A DNA stretch of 64,000 nucleotides, taken from the NCBI GenBank assembly GCA_964454685.1, contig CAYVTZ010000002.1:1-64000 (forward strand), given 5' to 3'. A program made the position numbers and the translations under genes. Each line of letters opens with the position of its first letter. The stretch's first letter is position 1. The notes under the pieces are model-generated. The model did not search any database. It saw nothing but the letters and a program-made list of their open reading frames with translations, and had not been told where the DNA came from. Positions 37,301-44,692 of this stretch are shown here, one piece after another. This DNA comes from CAYVTZ01 sp964454685 (lineage in GTDB: Bacteria; Bacillota; Clostridia; Christensenellales; Christensenellaceae).

Positions 37301-37471
37301 TGGCGTCTCAGACGGCACCTCTGACGGTGTCGCACTTGGGTCACCCGACGCTTGTGCCGCATTTTCCGCACCCGGTTCCACTGCCATTGCAGAAAGTGGT
37401 GCCACCAGTAAGATACTTAAAACAACCATGACTGCAACCATAAATGCAGTCAACTTTTTCATTTTTCCCAT
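34313..37471 (-). CDS. large secreted GLUG / fibronectin type III repeat protein
   Basis: A 1052-residue exported protein. Order: signal peptide with AMA cleavage site after residue 30; an extended Pro/Ser linker (45-152) of four-residue repeats such as SVEP, SAEP and SASP; a GLUG-repeat region (~280-430, VGGIAGGAYKASIDKC, VGGIAGQ, VGGVVGKA); a Pro-rich hinge; and six fibronectin-III-like domains (~510-1050). There is no LPxTG motif, SLH domain or C-terminal helix, so anchoring is unexplained. Such architecture suggests adhesion or glycan binding at the cell surface. The ATG (37469-37471) follows AAGGAG; an in-frame ATG 36 bases up has no site. Confidence 0.85.
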   Translation of the reverse strand: MGKMKKLTAFMVAVMVVLSILLVAPLSAMAVEPGAENAAQASGDPSATPSEVPSETPSVVPSEVPSVEPSLAPSAEPSAEPSVAPSVEPSVEPSVEPTAEPSVEPSVEPSASPSVSPSVIPSVSPSASPSASPSPSPSPSVSPSVEPTPSPLPEEFQGGVVGLMAVTPPGGGTATNPYLISNGEHLSFIATKPSAYYKLMNDIELGGAQFTPIGSATARFTGHFDGNGKKISNFSIVGTADGHVGFFGYLGDFNAATIATVTNLHLVGVTINASGSAMSVGGIAGGAYKASIDKCSVNGSISASGSTVQVGGIAGQASGTDIKTSFNTANVSGNGSASTYVGGVVGKAHGSFNLLNVYNNGGVSATGASAIAGGLIGLCESVTAGSNFKTSYNMGPVSSATYAGGILGDNKSGTAVSMASLYCLNTAAAKLIGGSGLATGMAFLTEPEMKQTAKYAGFDFTTTWTISTAAGATYEYAQLLANPHGSNPKPGPTPTPVPVKPEQVTGVKAVSEDYRTLKVSWDQTRGAGQYQVYRKDGENWNQIWVGTSTSYMDRNLDTGRTYYYKVRALGVDGKTVGPASSAASGRPVLPKPSYMKGSASSFDTNKLAWGASAGAQSYQLYRSESAYGTYSLIAEFAGNQLNYTDKSLAIGQEYYYYVRGKITAAGITSYSENSETVRVIPQLPTPNVPSIKKVDYQSVKLDWRAVSGATEYRIYRSTNYSKGYKMVGVSKVASFVDDSLDTSVNYYYRLRAVRKEGISMFSGYSKPSNPVATVLNKPSGIKVVNTSNSTVQLQCNPVDGASGYEVWAKTAGDSDYKRVGLSRDANNITAKNLKMQSKYYLRVRAVRLQSSAKAFSAFGKQVSAATQLRAPANLEAKSVGYNAVRLTFSKVSGAYAYEIYCKDPNTSKYRLVKRTNANAYTIGGLETGGKYLFAVRAYVISNGKRIYSSYSKKVSAVPKLNAPQGLVGIYTDSKVVALSFQAVDGATGYLIERSVDGGSFIAIERSDPQSLEYADSNVQTGQKIQYRVTALRDQPSGKQYSDPSAIFEITIP
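37016..37339 (-). repeat. tandem 12-base repeats coding the Pro/Ser linker
   Basis: About 27 degenerate 12-base units, each coding a four-residue xxPS-type repeat, lie within the secreted protein gene. Variation is mostly at the first two residues (VE, AE, AS, VS). Such tracts can change length by slippage. Confidence 0.85.
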
Positions 37472-37909
37472 TCCTGTCTCCTTTCGGAAAAAAACTTCCC
37501 GGTTCAATCACTGAGGCAAGAGGTGTTACGCCCCCTGAATCGCGCCTGTTCCATCCATTTTGTACAGCCTCATTCCCAATCGCCATTCGAAAGTCTGCCA
37601 CACGTTCCGGATCGGAATTTTGCATTTCAGGTCATCGCTCACCAAGATATAATCTGACAGTGCAAGTCACGAAACCGAGGTTCTGCTCATGCAAAATCGT
37701 GTGACTGGCAATGTGGAAAATCCGGCAAGAAATAACGGGCTAACCCCCGCACCTTTAGAAACGTTTGTCCCCAATCTCAAATATAACACAAAGTTCACAG
37801 CCTTTCAACCGCGAACTTTGCATTTTCCGTATTTCTTATTGCTCGCAGAACGCAGCATCACCGCAATGCCTGTCGCCAAGCCAAATCGCTGTTTACCGCA
37901 ATGCGTTCG
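37472..37909 (-). other. 438-base gene-free interval upstream of the secreted protein gene
   Basis: No protein-like frame is seen. In the minus-strand RNA there are several possible helices, e.g. CAGUCAC-ACGA with UCG-UGACUUG (about 37665-37710) and a CGGGAA/UUCCG hairpin next to the ribosome-binding site (~37488-37504). I could not assign it to c-di-GMP-I/II, cobalamin or any other known riboswitch. It may be a long leader of the downstream gene, or contain the 3' end of the response-regulator transcript. Confidence 0.4.
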
Positions 37910-38584
37910 TCACACCTCAAACTTGTAGCCCACGCCCCACACCGTTTTAATCTGCCACGGCTCCTCGTCGCTGAATTTCTCACGCAGGCGCTTGACGTGC
38001 ACATCCACCGTGCGCGAATCCCCAAAGTATTCAAACCCCCAAACCTGCTCTAGCAACTGATCGCGGGTAAACACCTTGTTCGGGCGCGAAGCCAAAAAGT
38101 ACAAGAGTTCAATCTCCTTGGGCGGCATCTGCAATTCGCTTCCTTTGTAAATCACCTGATAGTTTTGCATATCGATTTTCAAATTCTCGTATTCCAGCAC
38201 GTCTGAACGCTCATCCTGCGTACTTCTGCGGATCACCGCCTTCACGCGCGCCAACATTTCTTTCGGATCAAAAGGCTTCACGATGTAATCATCCGCGCCC
38301 AGCTCCAACGTCAGCACCTTATCAATGGTTTCCCCTTTTGCTGTCATCATAATGATCGGTACGTTGGATTTTGCACGAATGCGCTTGATGGTTTCCACGC
38401 CATCCTGCACCGGCATCATGATATCCAGCAATACCAGGTCATACTTCTTTCCGAAGAATAAATCAACTCCAATGGCGCCGTCTGCCGCCTCCGTCACTTC
38501 ATATCCTTCTTTGCGCAGGTATAGTTTTACAACCTCACGAATATTCTTATCATCATCAATCACCAGAATATTTTGCTTTGACAT
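37910..38584 (-). CDS. OmpR/PhoB-family response regulator without adjacent kinase
   Basis: A 224-residue two-component regulator: N-terminal receiver domain (VIDDDKN acidic pocket, phospho-acceptor Asp in LVLLDIMMP, KPFDP with the conserved Lys) and C-terminal winged-helix DNA-binding domain (TVDVHVKRLREKF, WGVGYKFEV). These normally pair with a membrane histidine kinase encoded next door, but neither side has one: upstream is a DUF523 gene, downstream the secreted protein. GGAGGAC precedes the ATG. It may control the downstream surface protein; that is inference from position. Confidence 0.93.
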   Translation of the reverse strand: MSKQNILVIDDDKNIREVVKLYLRKEGYEVTEAADGAIGVDLFFGKKYDLVLLDIMMPVQDGVETIKRIRAKSNVPIIMMTAKGETIDKVLTLELGADDYIVKPFDPKEMLARVKAVIRRSTQDERSDVLEYENLKIDMQNYQVIYKGSELQMPPKEIELLYFLASRPNKVFTRDQLLEQVWGFEYFGDSRTVDVHVKRLREKFSDEEPWQIKTVWGVGYKFEV

Positions 38585-38650
38585 CTTTGTCCTCCTTCAC
38601 CACCGTGGTTTTCTGACTCTCTTACATTATTATAACATTTTTTCTCGTTT

Positions 38651-39088
38651 TTAATCGATTTCTTTTACCGCAACGCCTCGCTTGCGCAGCAGCGCGCATG
38701 TCACCCCGCAGCCGTCAATCAAGTGTCCTGAAAAGGAACCATCGTAGATTTTGCTCACGCCGCAGCTTGGACTTTTTGATTTGAGCCAGACTTCTTCTGC
38801 TCCTTTGCTCTGCACAAAATCGCAAAATTTTTGTGCCCCCTCAAGAAACGCCTGCGTCACATCTGCGCCCGCGGCATTGCGCACCCGGGCACGTCCTTCC
38901 AGCACATCCGCACCGTCGCCCCCGCAGATTTCTGCCGGCACCCGCGGAATCGCAAGCCCTGCAAGCACCTCCGGACAAGCCGCCACGCCGACGCCGGATT
39001 CCAGCAAGTCCACTGCTTGCGTATGCATGCGCGCACTTCTGTCATATCTGCATTTTACCCCAACCAGGCATGCGCTGACAACAATCAT
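38651..39088 (-). CDS. DUF523 family protein
   Basis: A 145-residue DUF523 protein. Members include 2-thiouracil desulfurase TudS, which uses a [4Fe-4S] cluster on three cysteines. Here the candidate ligands are Cys in SACLVGVKCRYD (C7, C13) and in SKSPSCGVSKIYDG. The ATG has no clear ribosome-binding site and begins six bases after the mutS2 stop codon, so translation probably depends on mutS2. Function in this organism is unknown. Confidence 0.82.
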   Translation of the reverse strand: MIVVSACLVGVKCRYDRSARMHTQAVDLLESGVGVAACPEVLAGLAIPRVPAEICGGDGADVLEGRARVRNAAGADVTQAFLEGAQKFCDFVQSKGAEEVWLKSKSPSCGVSKIYDGSFSGHLIDGCGVTCALLRKRGVAVKEID

Positions 39089-39094
39089 TTTTTT

Positions 39095-41437
39095 CTATTT
39101 CAACGTCACCACTGTAACGCCGATGTCTCCTTCTCCGATTTTCCCCTGTCTCATACTCTGTACATGCGGGTGTGTGCGCAAATATTTTTGTACGCCCATC
39201 CGCAATACCCCTGTACCGCGTCCATGGATCACCCGCACCTCATGCAGGCCTGATAGAAAAGCATCATCCAAATATTTATCCAGCAGGAAGGTCGCCTCAT
39301 CCACCGCCATGCCATGCAAATCAACCTCCATCGAAACATTGCGATTTCGGTTCAGCTGCACGCCGGACATGCGCCCCGCTGATTTTGATTTCATCTTTTT
39401 CTGCGCCGGTGTCAGCTCCGTATAGTGCATTTCCACCGTCATGATACCCGCCTGCAAGCGAACATTCCCTTTTGCGTTGGGCAATTCCAGCACCGTTGCC
39501 GGCGTCCCCGTCGCAGTAATCAGCACATCGTCCCCCACCTGCAAGTCGTCCGGTTTGCAACTGCTCCCCTTCTTCTGCACTCGCTGATAGGATTCTATTT
39601 TCTTCTGCTTCTCCTTGAGTTCTCCGCGCACCTTCTGCATCGTGCGTGTTTGCGTGGATTCGCCTTGTTTGCGCAGCTTCTTTGCCTCTGAAATCACATC
39701 TTCAACCGTGTCCTTTGCGTCTGAAATGATCTCGATCGCCTTGTCGTTTGCCTGTTCTAAAACCTTGGTGCGCTTCTCCTCCGCTTTTTGCAACATGGAC
39801 TTTGCCTTCTGCTTTTCACGGTTCGCTTCTTCCTTCATCAGCCGCGCCTCATCCAGCATCTTTTGCGCGCGCCGCTGTGCCTGCTCTGCCGTCTGGATCA
39901 ACGTGCTGTATTCCACATGATCTTCATTGAGATAGCTTTGTGCGCGCTCTACAATGTGCTTGGGCAACCCCAGCTTCTGCGAAATCAAAATCGCGTTAGA
40001 GCGACCCGCCACCCCCATCAGCAAACGGAATGTAGGCGTAAGCGTCGCAATGTCAAATTCCATGCTCGCGTTCTCAAATCCACGCTGCGCGTTCGCAAAC
40101 GCTTTTAAGTCACTGATGTGCGTGGTTGCCACCAAATGGCACCCGCGCTCACCCAGCTCCTGCAACACCGCCTGCGCAATGGCGCTTCCCTCCTGCGGAT
40201 CGGTTCCCGCGCCCAGCTCATCAAATAACACCAGCGACCGCTTGCCGGCATGCCGCAGCGCGTAGATGATGCTCTTCATATGAGCGGAAAAAGTCGACAG
40301 CGATTGCTCAATGCTCTGCTCGTCTCCGATATCTGCATAAATCCCATCAAACACTGGCAGCCGCAAAGGATACGCCGCCGGCACAAACAGCCCGCATTGC
40401 GCCATTGCCGCAAACAATCCGATGCACTTGAGAGTCACCGTTTTGCCACCCGTGTTGGGTCCTGTGATGATCAACGCCCGAATTTCTTCCGGCATGGTCA
40501 CACTCACGGGCACCACCCTTTCAGGATCGATCAGCGGGTGTCTTCCTTGATTGATCTCCACCGCGCCATCCGCAGTAAACTCCGCAGGGATCGCCTTCAT
40601 CGCAATGCCCAGCGAAGCCTTGGCGAATATGACATCCAGCTCGGTCAGTACCTCTAAGTCGTTGCGCAGCTCAAACTGATATCGCGCAAACAACGCTGTC
40701 AATTCTTTCAAAATGCGGGCAATTTCTTGCTGCTCCGCTCCCTGCAATTCCCGAATGCGGTTGTTGGATTCCACCACCGCCGCCGGCTCTACAAACAGTG
40801 TCGCGCCCGATGCGCTCTTTTCATGTACGATGCCGGACACCGCCCCCTTGTATTCCGCTTTGACAGGCACCACATACCGCCCGTTGCGCTGTGTGATGAT
40901 ATTATCTTGTAAAAACTTGGAATCCGAACGCAACATCCCCTGCAATTTTTCACGAATGCTCTCATTTTCCCGGCGAATGGCACGACGAATCCGCGAAAGC
41001 TCGGCAGATGCACCGTCTGCAATCTCATCCTCCGCCACAATGCTTTCTTCCACGCGCCGCATCAGCGTTTCATCATAAAAAAGCAACTGAGCCAGCGCGG
41101 GAATGCGCTGCGTTTCTTCATCCTTTGCCAGCGGTGCCGCCGCTTTTGCAGCCAAAAAAACACTGTTCAGCCGCAAAAGCTCTCCACTCCCCAGCGAAGC
41201 GCCCGTTTTCATGCGTTTCAGCTCTTCTTTGATCTCATAAAACGCGCGCATGGGGTTGGAAGGTCGGTGTAACAATAAGGTCTCCGCCTCCACGCTCAAG
41301 CGCATCAATTCTTGCACCTGCTCGGTGTTATCGCTGGGCACAATGCAACGTACTGCCTTTTCTCCACTCGGAGAAACCGTGTATGCCGCCAGGCGATTCA
41401 GTATTTCGTTGAATTCTAACGAATTTGGTATTTTCAT
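39095..41437 (-). CDS. mutS2: endonuclease MutS2 with C-terminal Smr domain
   Basis: MutS2 senses collided ribosomes and suppresses recombination in Bacillota. The 780 residues show the MutS core and clamp, the ABC-type ATPase (Walker A GPNTGGKTVTLKC; VLFDELGAGTDPQEGSAIA), a long Lys/Glu coiled coil (~515-620), a KOW-like segment, and a C-terminal Smr nuclease domain with VDLHGM and VIHGRGTGVLR. The start ATG (41435-41437) fits the family N-terminus but has no Shine-Dalgarno site and lies eight bases from a TATAAT box, suggesting a leaderless message. Confidence 0.95.
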   Translation of the reverse strand: MKIPNSLEFNEILNRLAAYTVSPSGEKAVRCIVPSDNTEQVQELMRLSVEAETLLLHRPSNPMRAFYEIKEELKRMKTGASLGSGELLRLNSVFLAAKAAAPLAKDEETQRIPALAQLLFYDETLMRRVEESIVAEDEIADGASAELSRIRRAIRRENESIREKLQGMLRSDSKFLQDNIITQRNGRYVVPVKAEYKGAVSGIVHEKSASGATLFVEPAAVVESNNRIRELQGAEQQEIARILKELTALFARYQFELRNDLEVLTELDVIFAKASLGIAMKAIPAEFTADGAVEINQGRHPLIDPERVVPVSVTMPEEIRALIITGPNTGGKTVTLKCIGLFAAMAQCGLFVPAAYPLRLPVFDGIYADIGDEQSIEQSLSTFSAHMKSIIYALRHAGKRSLVLFDELGAGTDPQEGSAIAQAVLQELGERGCHLVATTHISDLKAFANAQRGFENASMEFDIATLTPTFRLLMGVAGRSNAILISQKLGLPKHIVERAQSYLNEDHVEYSTLIQTAEQAQRRAQKMLDEARLMKEEANREKQKAKSMLQKAEEKRTKVLEQANDKAIEIISDAKDTVEDVISEAKKLRKQGESTQTRTMQKVRGELKEKQKKIESYQRVQKKGSSCKPDDLQVGDDVLITATGTPATVLELPNAKGNVRLQAGIMTVEMHYTELTPAQKKMKSKSAGRMSGVQLNRNRNVSMEVDLHGMAVDEATFLLDKYLDDAFLSGLHEVRVIHGRGTGVLRMGVQKYLRTHPHVQSMRQGKIGEGDIGVTVVTLK

Positions 41438-41445
41438 AATGTTTT

Positions 41446-41454
41446 ATTATACCA
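41446..41454 (-). promoter_or_regulatory. extended -10 promoter of mutS2
   Basis: TATAAT (41446-41451 on the minus strand) preceded by TGG. Only eight bases separate it from the ATG, so the RNA would start at, or one to two bases before, the start codon. Confidence 0.6.
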
Positions 41455-41511
41455 TCCTATGATCGCAATGAACATCTTTTTTTCAGATTTCCCATTCATT
41501 TTGGATCCACT

Positions 41512-41545
41512 AGAAAAGCGCGCAGGGCATACACCCCGCGCGCTT
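41512..41545 (-). terminator. rho-independent terminator of the glycosyltransferase-SDR operon
   Basis: Strong GC stem (AAGCGCGCGGGG with CCCTGCGCGCTT) and TTTTC tail on the minus strand, 12 bases past the SDR stop codon. Confidence 0.88.
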
Positions 41546-41557
41546 CACAAAACCCAA

Positions 41558-42343
41558 TCACGGGCACATTTGCTGTCCGCCCGTCACGTTAATCGCCTGA
41601 CCCGTCATGTAAGAGGAATCATCGCAGCCAAGGAACACCATGCAGTTTGCAATGTCTTCATATTGGCAGCCACGGCGCATTGGCACTTGATCGATGTACT
41701 TTTGGCGCACTTCTTCTTCCGTGATGCCCTGATTTTTCGCATACTGCTTGAACAGGCTGTTCACCCACAGCGGGCTGTCCAGCATATTTCCGGGGCAAAT
41801 GGCATTGATGCGAATGTTCTCCGCCGCCAGCTCCAGAGCCAGACTCTGCACCAGACCGATGCCTCCAAATTTAGAAGCCGCATAGGCGGAGTTCTTTGCG
41901 GAGCCCTTTTTGCCCGATTTGCTGTTGATCTGCACCACATTACCATAACCTTGCTTGCGGAACACGGGGATCGCCGCCTTGATGGTGTTAAAGCAGCCGC
42001 ACAGATTAACGTCAATCACCAGTTTCCATTTTTGCGGATCAAATTCCTCCACCGGACCGGAAATCACGATTGCCGCGTTGCTGACCACGACGTCCACCTT
42101 GCCATATTTGTCCACAGCCGTCTGAATCAGCGCTTCGCAATCCTCGTATTTGGATACATCCACTTTAACGGCGACTGCATCCGGCAGCAATTTCGCGGTT
42201 TCGCATGCGCCTTCATAGTTCATGTCGCCGATCACCACTTTCGCGCCTTCTTCTGCGCTACGCTGTGCCAACGCCTGCCCCAGACCCTGTGCTCCACCCG
42301 TAATGACCACCACTTTGCCATCAAACTTCATACATCTTTGCAT
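41558..42343 (-). CDS. sorbitol-6-phosphate 2-dehydrogenase-like SDR
   Basis: A 261-residue classical short-chain dehydrogenase: NAD(P) motif TGGAQGLG (15-22), NAA segment VVSNAAIV, catalytic Ser in INSKSG and YAASK. The segments INSKSGKKGS, CPGNMLDSPLW, QVPMRRGCQYEDI and INVTGGQ resemble E. coli SrlD strongly, so conversion between sorbitol-6-phosphate and fructose-6-phosphate is the best guess. No sorbitol PTS or regulator is nearby. AGGAGGT lies six bases before the ATG. It follows the glycosyltransferase by 15 bases. Confidence 0.82.
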   Translation of the reverse strand: MQRCMKFDGKVVVITGGAQGLGQALAQRSAEEGAKVVIGDMNYEGACETAKLLPDAVAVKVDVSKYEDCEALIQTAVDKYGKVDVVVSNAAIVISGPVEEFDPQKWKLVIDVNLCGCFNTIKAAIPVFRKQGYGNVVQINSKSGKKGSAKNSAYAASKFGGIGLVQSLALELAAENIRINAICPGNMLDSPLWVNSLFKQYAKNQGITEEEVRQKYIDQVPMRRGCQYEDIANCMVFLGCDDSSYMTGQAINVTGGQQMCP

Positions 42344-42358
42344 CTTTCTACCTCCTGG

Positions 42359-43474
42359 TTATTGGTTCATACTTGATATAAAGTCAGATAACTCGCGTGC
42401 ACTGTGGGGTTTTCCCCACTTTGCCTGCGCGTTTAATATCTCGTCCAAACGATCGTGATTGATGCGCAGCTGCGAAAGCACATCTCCAATCGATTGATAT
42501 TTGTTGCTGAGCAATGCCAACGAATGGTTGACCAAAAATGTCTGGTTAAAGTTTTCCACTCCGGGAATGGGATGCATCAAAATCAGCGGAATGCGCTTTG
42601 CAATCGCCTCTGATGTGGAAAGCCCGCCCGGCTTGGTCACATATACGTCACACGCGTCCAGATACTCATGCATGTTGGCAACATAGCCCAGCACATGCAC
42701 ATCATTGCGAAACTGCATTGCCAGCAGCTTGTTGTATAATTGCTTGTTTTTTCCGCAGATTGCAACAATCTGCAATTCTTCCGTATCGTCCACTTCTTCC
42801 AAAACCGTGGATAGCCCGGCAAATCCCATGCCGCCGGACGCCACCAGCACAGTCAGTTTATCCTGCTCCAGCCCAAGCCTTTCGCGTACCACCTCTTTGC
42901 GTTCCTTTTGCGCAAACACTCTGCGCACCGGAATGCCAAACGGCAATATTTTCTCACGCACAATGCCGCGCCGCACCAACTGCGGGATCATCAATTCATT
43001 CGGAATCACAAAATAATCCATCGCCGTATGCTCCCAAAAAGGATGCAGCGTAAAATCCGTCACGATGCCATATGTGGTAACCTTCTCTTCCAGCAATCCC
43101 GACTGTTTGAGCGCCGTCACCAAAATCGCCGTCATTACAATCGTACAGACGATCACATCCGGCTTACACTCCTGAATGTACTTGCTCATTTTAGACCGGT
43201 TTAAATCCGCGAATGCCCATGGAAAATACGACCGCATTGATGTGCTTCCGTTGTAGCGTTCCGCATCACGATAGATGTTTTCGTTCAATTTTGGCACATA
43301 GCGCCCCATTAGATTATAGCCTTTTTCCATGCCCAGCCCGACCGGTTTGCTCAGATATTTATACGTATCCAGTATCACGCAATGATGCCCTTGCGATTCC
43401 AAATCCTCACGCAATGCGTTTCCGGCAGAGTTGTGACCCTGCCCTACCGTCATACTCAAAATCAATACCTTCAT
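42359..43474 (-). CDS. MGDG-synthase/UgtP-like diacylglycerol glycosyltransferase
   Basis: A 371-residue GT28-type enzyme. The N-terminal MGDG_synth domain starts MKVLILSMTVGQGHNSAG with the family GxGH motif; the C-terminal domain has VLVASGGMGFAGLSTV and the donor-binding segment DVYVTKPGGLSTSEAIAKRIPLIL. Family members add glucose or galactose from UDP-sugar to diacylglycerol, giving membrane glycolipids and lipoteichoic-acid anchors. The start is the ATG at 43472-43474. It is divergent from murG, another GT28-fold enzyme, and precedes the SDR gene. Confidence 0.88.
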   Translation of the reverse strand: MKVLILSMTVGQGHNSAGNALREDLESQGHHCVILDTYKYLSKPVGLGMEKGYNLMGRYVPKLNENIYRDAERYNGSTSMRSYFPWAFADLNRSKMSKYIQECKPDVIVCTIVMTAILVTALKQSGLLEEKVTTYGIVTDFTLHPFWEHTAMDYFVIPNELMIPQLVRRGIVREKILPFGIPVRRVFAQKERKEVVRERLGLEQDKLTVLVASGGMGFAGLSTVLEEVDDTEELQIVAICGKNKQLYNKLLAMQFRNDVHVLGYVANMHEYLDACDVYVTKPGGLSTSEAIAKRIPLILMHPIPGVENFNQTFLVNHSLALLSNKYQSIGDVLSQLRINHDRLDEILNAQAKWGKPHSARELSDFISSMNQ

Positions 43475-43577
43475 AAACATCACCTCTCGCGGCAGTTCCA
43501 CTGCGACTACCGTTCCTTAGAATAGCACAGATTGACTCATTTTTCAACCACCCTGCACGTGCAACGCCGCATTTTTG

Positions 43578-43606
43578 TTGCTTCTCCCCCTATCATGTGT
43601 TATGAT
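43578..43606 (+). promoter_or_regulatory. promoter of murG and the methyltransferase gene
   Basis: TTGCTT (43578-43583), 17 bases, TATGAT (43601-43606), about 30 bases before the murG ATG. Confidence 0.7.
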
Positions 43607-43636
43607 GAATGGTATAAAGTTTAGGAGCAACCTTGA

Positions 43637-44692
43637 ATGAAACAAACAATCTGCTTGACCGGCGGCGGTAGTGCCGGTCATGTAACGCCGAACCTTGCTC
43701 TGCTGGACGGCCTCGCGGCATACGACGTCCACTACATTGGAACGGCTGACGGCATCGAGCGCGAACTCGTGAAAGACATTACTTATCATACCATTCACGC
43801 CGGAAAAATGCGGCGCTATGTCAGCATCAAGAATTTTACAGATCTGTTCCAGATTCTGAAGGGCTATCGTGAAGCAAAAAAAATTCTAAAGAGTCTCAAG
43901 CCCGCTTTGGTTTTTGCCAAAGGCGGTTTTGTGTCTGTTCCCGTCGTTTGGGCGGCGGCAAAGCTTGGCATTCCTGCCATCCTGCACGAAAGCGATTATA
44001 CTCCCGGGCTTGCCAATCGATTGTGCATCAAGAAGGCGCAGAAAATTTGCCTTTCCTTTGATAACGATCAGGCGCACGATTCCAAAAGCATCGTAACCGG
44101 TTCCCCCATCCGTGCAGACCTGCTGCAAGGGGATCGTCAGGCGGCACTCGCTCGTCTTGGTTTTGACGGCAGCAAACCGGTTTTGCTCATTATGGGCGGC
44201 TCGCTGGGCGCTCAGGCAGTCAACGAAGCCGTGGATGCCTGCATCGAGGAATTAACCGGTCATTTTTCTATTGTCCATTTACGCGGCAAAGGTAAACTGA
44301 ATCCTGCATTGCAAGGGCATTCGGACTATGCTGCATTTGAATACATCAATGAAGGTCTCAACGACATCTACGCCGCAACAGATTTGATTCTTTCTCGCGC
44401 AGGAGCCAATGCCATCTTTGAATTTTTGGCATTGCAAAAGCCCGCGCTGTTGATCCCGCTGCCTCTTTCGGCCAGCCGCGGCGACCAAATTTTAAACGCG
44501 CAATATTTTGCCAGGCATGGTTACGCTTATGTTTTGATGCAGGAAGACCTTACGCCGCAATCTTTAACGCGGGCGCTTCAGTCTTTGCATCAAAATCGTG
44601 ATGCGATCATCAAAAATATGCGCAGCAGCAAGGAAGCCGACGGCACATCCAATGTTCTGCGCGTGATTCGTGAAAGTGTGGGGGAAGCATGA
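43637..44692 (+). CDS. murG: UDP-GlcNAc:undecaprenyl-PP-MurNAc-pentapeptide GlcNAc transferase MurG
   Basis: Makes lipid II from lipid I on the inner face of the membrane. The 351 residues carry the MurG motifs: GGGSAGHVTPNLALLDGL at the N-terminus, GGFVSVPVVWAAAKLGIPAILHE, and donor-site SRAGANAIFEFLALQKPALLIPLP. In most bacteria murG sits in the dcw cluster; here it is alone with a methyltransferase gene, overlapping it by ATGA. A second copy elsewhere cannot be excluded. The initiating ATG is supported by the family N-terminus, with GGAGCAA upstream. Confidence 0.94.
   Translation: MKQTICLTGGGSAGHVTPNLALLDGLAAYDVHYIGTADGIERELVKDITYHTIHAGKMRRYVSIKNFTDLFQILKGYREAKKILKSLKPALVFAKGGFVSVPVVWAAAKLGIPAILHESDYTPGLANRLCIKKAQKICLSFDNDQAHDSKSIVTGSPIRADLLQGDRQAALARLGFDGSKPVLLIMGGSLGAQAVNEAVDACIEELTGHFSIVHLRGKGKLNPALQGHSDYAAFEYINEGLNDIYAATDLILSRAGANAIFEFLALQKPALLIPLPLSASRGDQILNAQYFARHGYAYVLMQEDLTPQSLTRALQSLHQNRDAIIKNMRSSKEADGTSNVLRVIRESVGEA

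Noticed and set aside
37016..37339. CRISPR-like array
   Set aside because: The repeats are in-frame coding units of 12 bases without spacers; they encode a Pro/Ser linker.
37600..37770. c-di-GMP or cobalamin riboswitch upstream of the surface protein gene
   Set aside because: None of the conserved core segments of these classes could be found; resemblance was limited to short GC-rich stretches.
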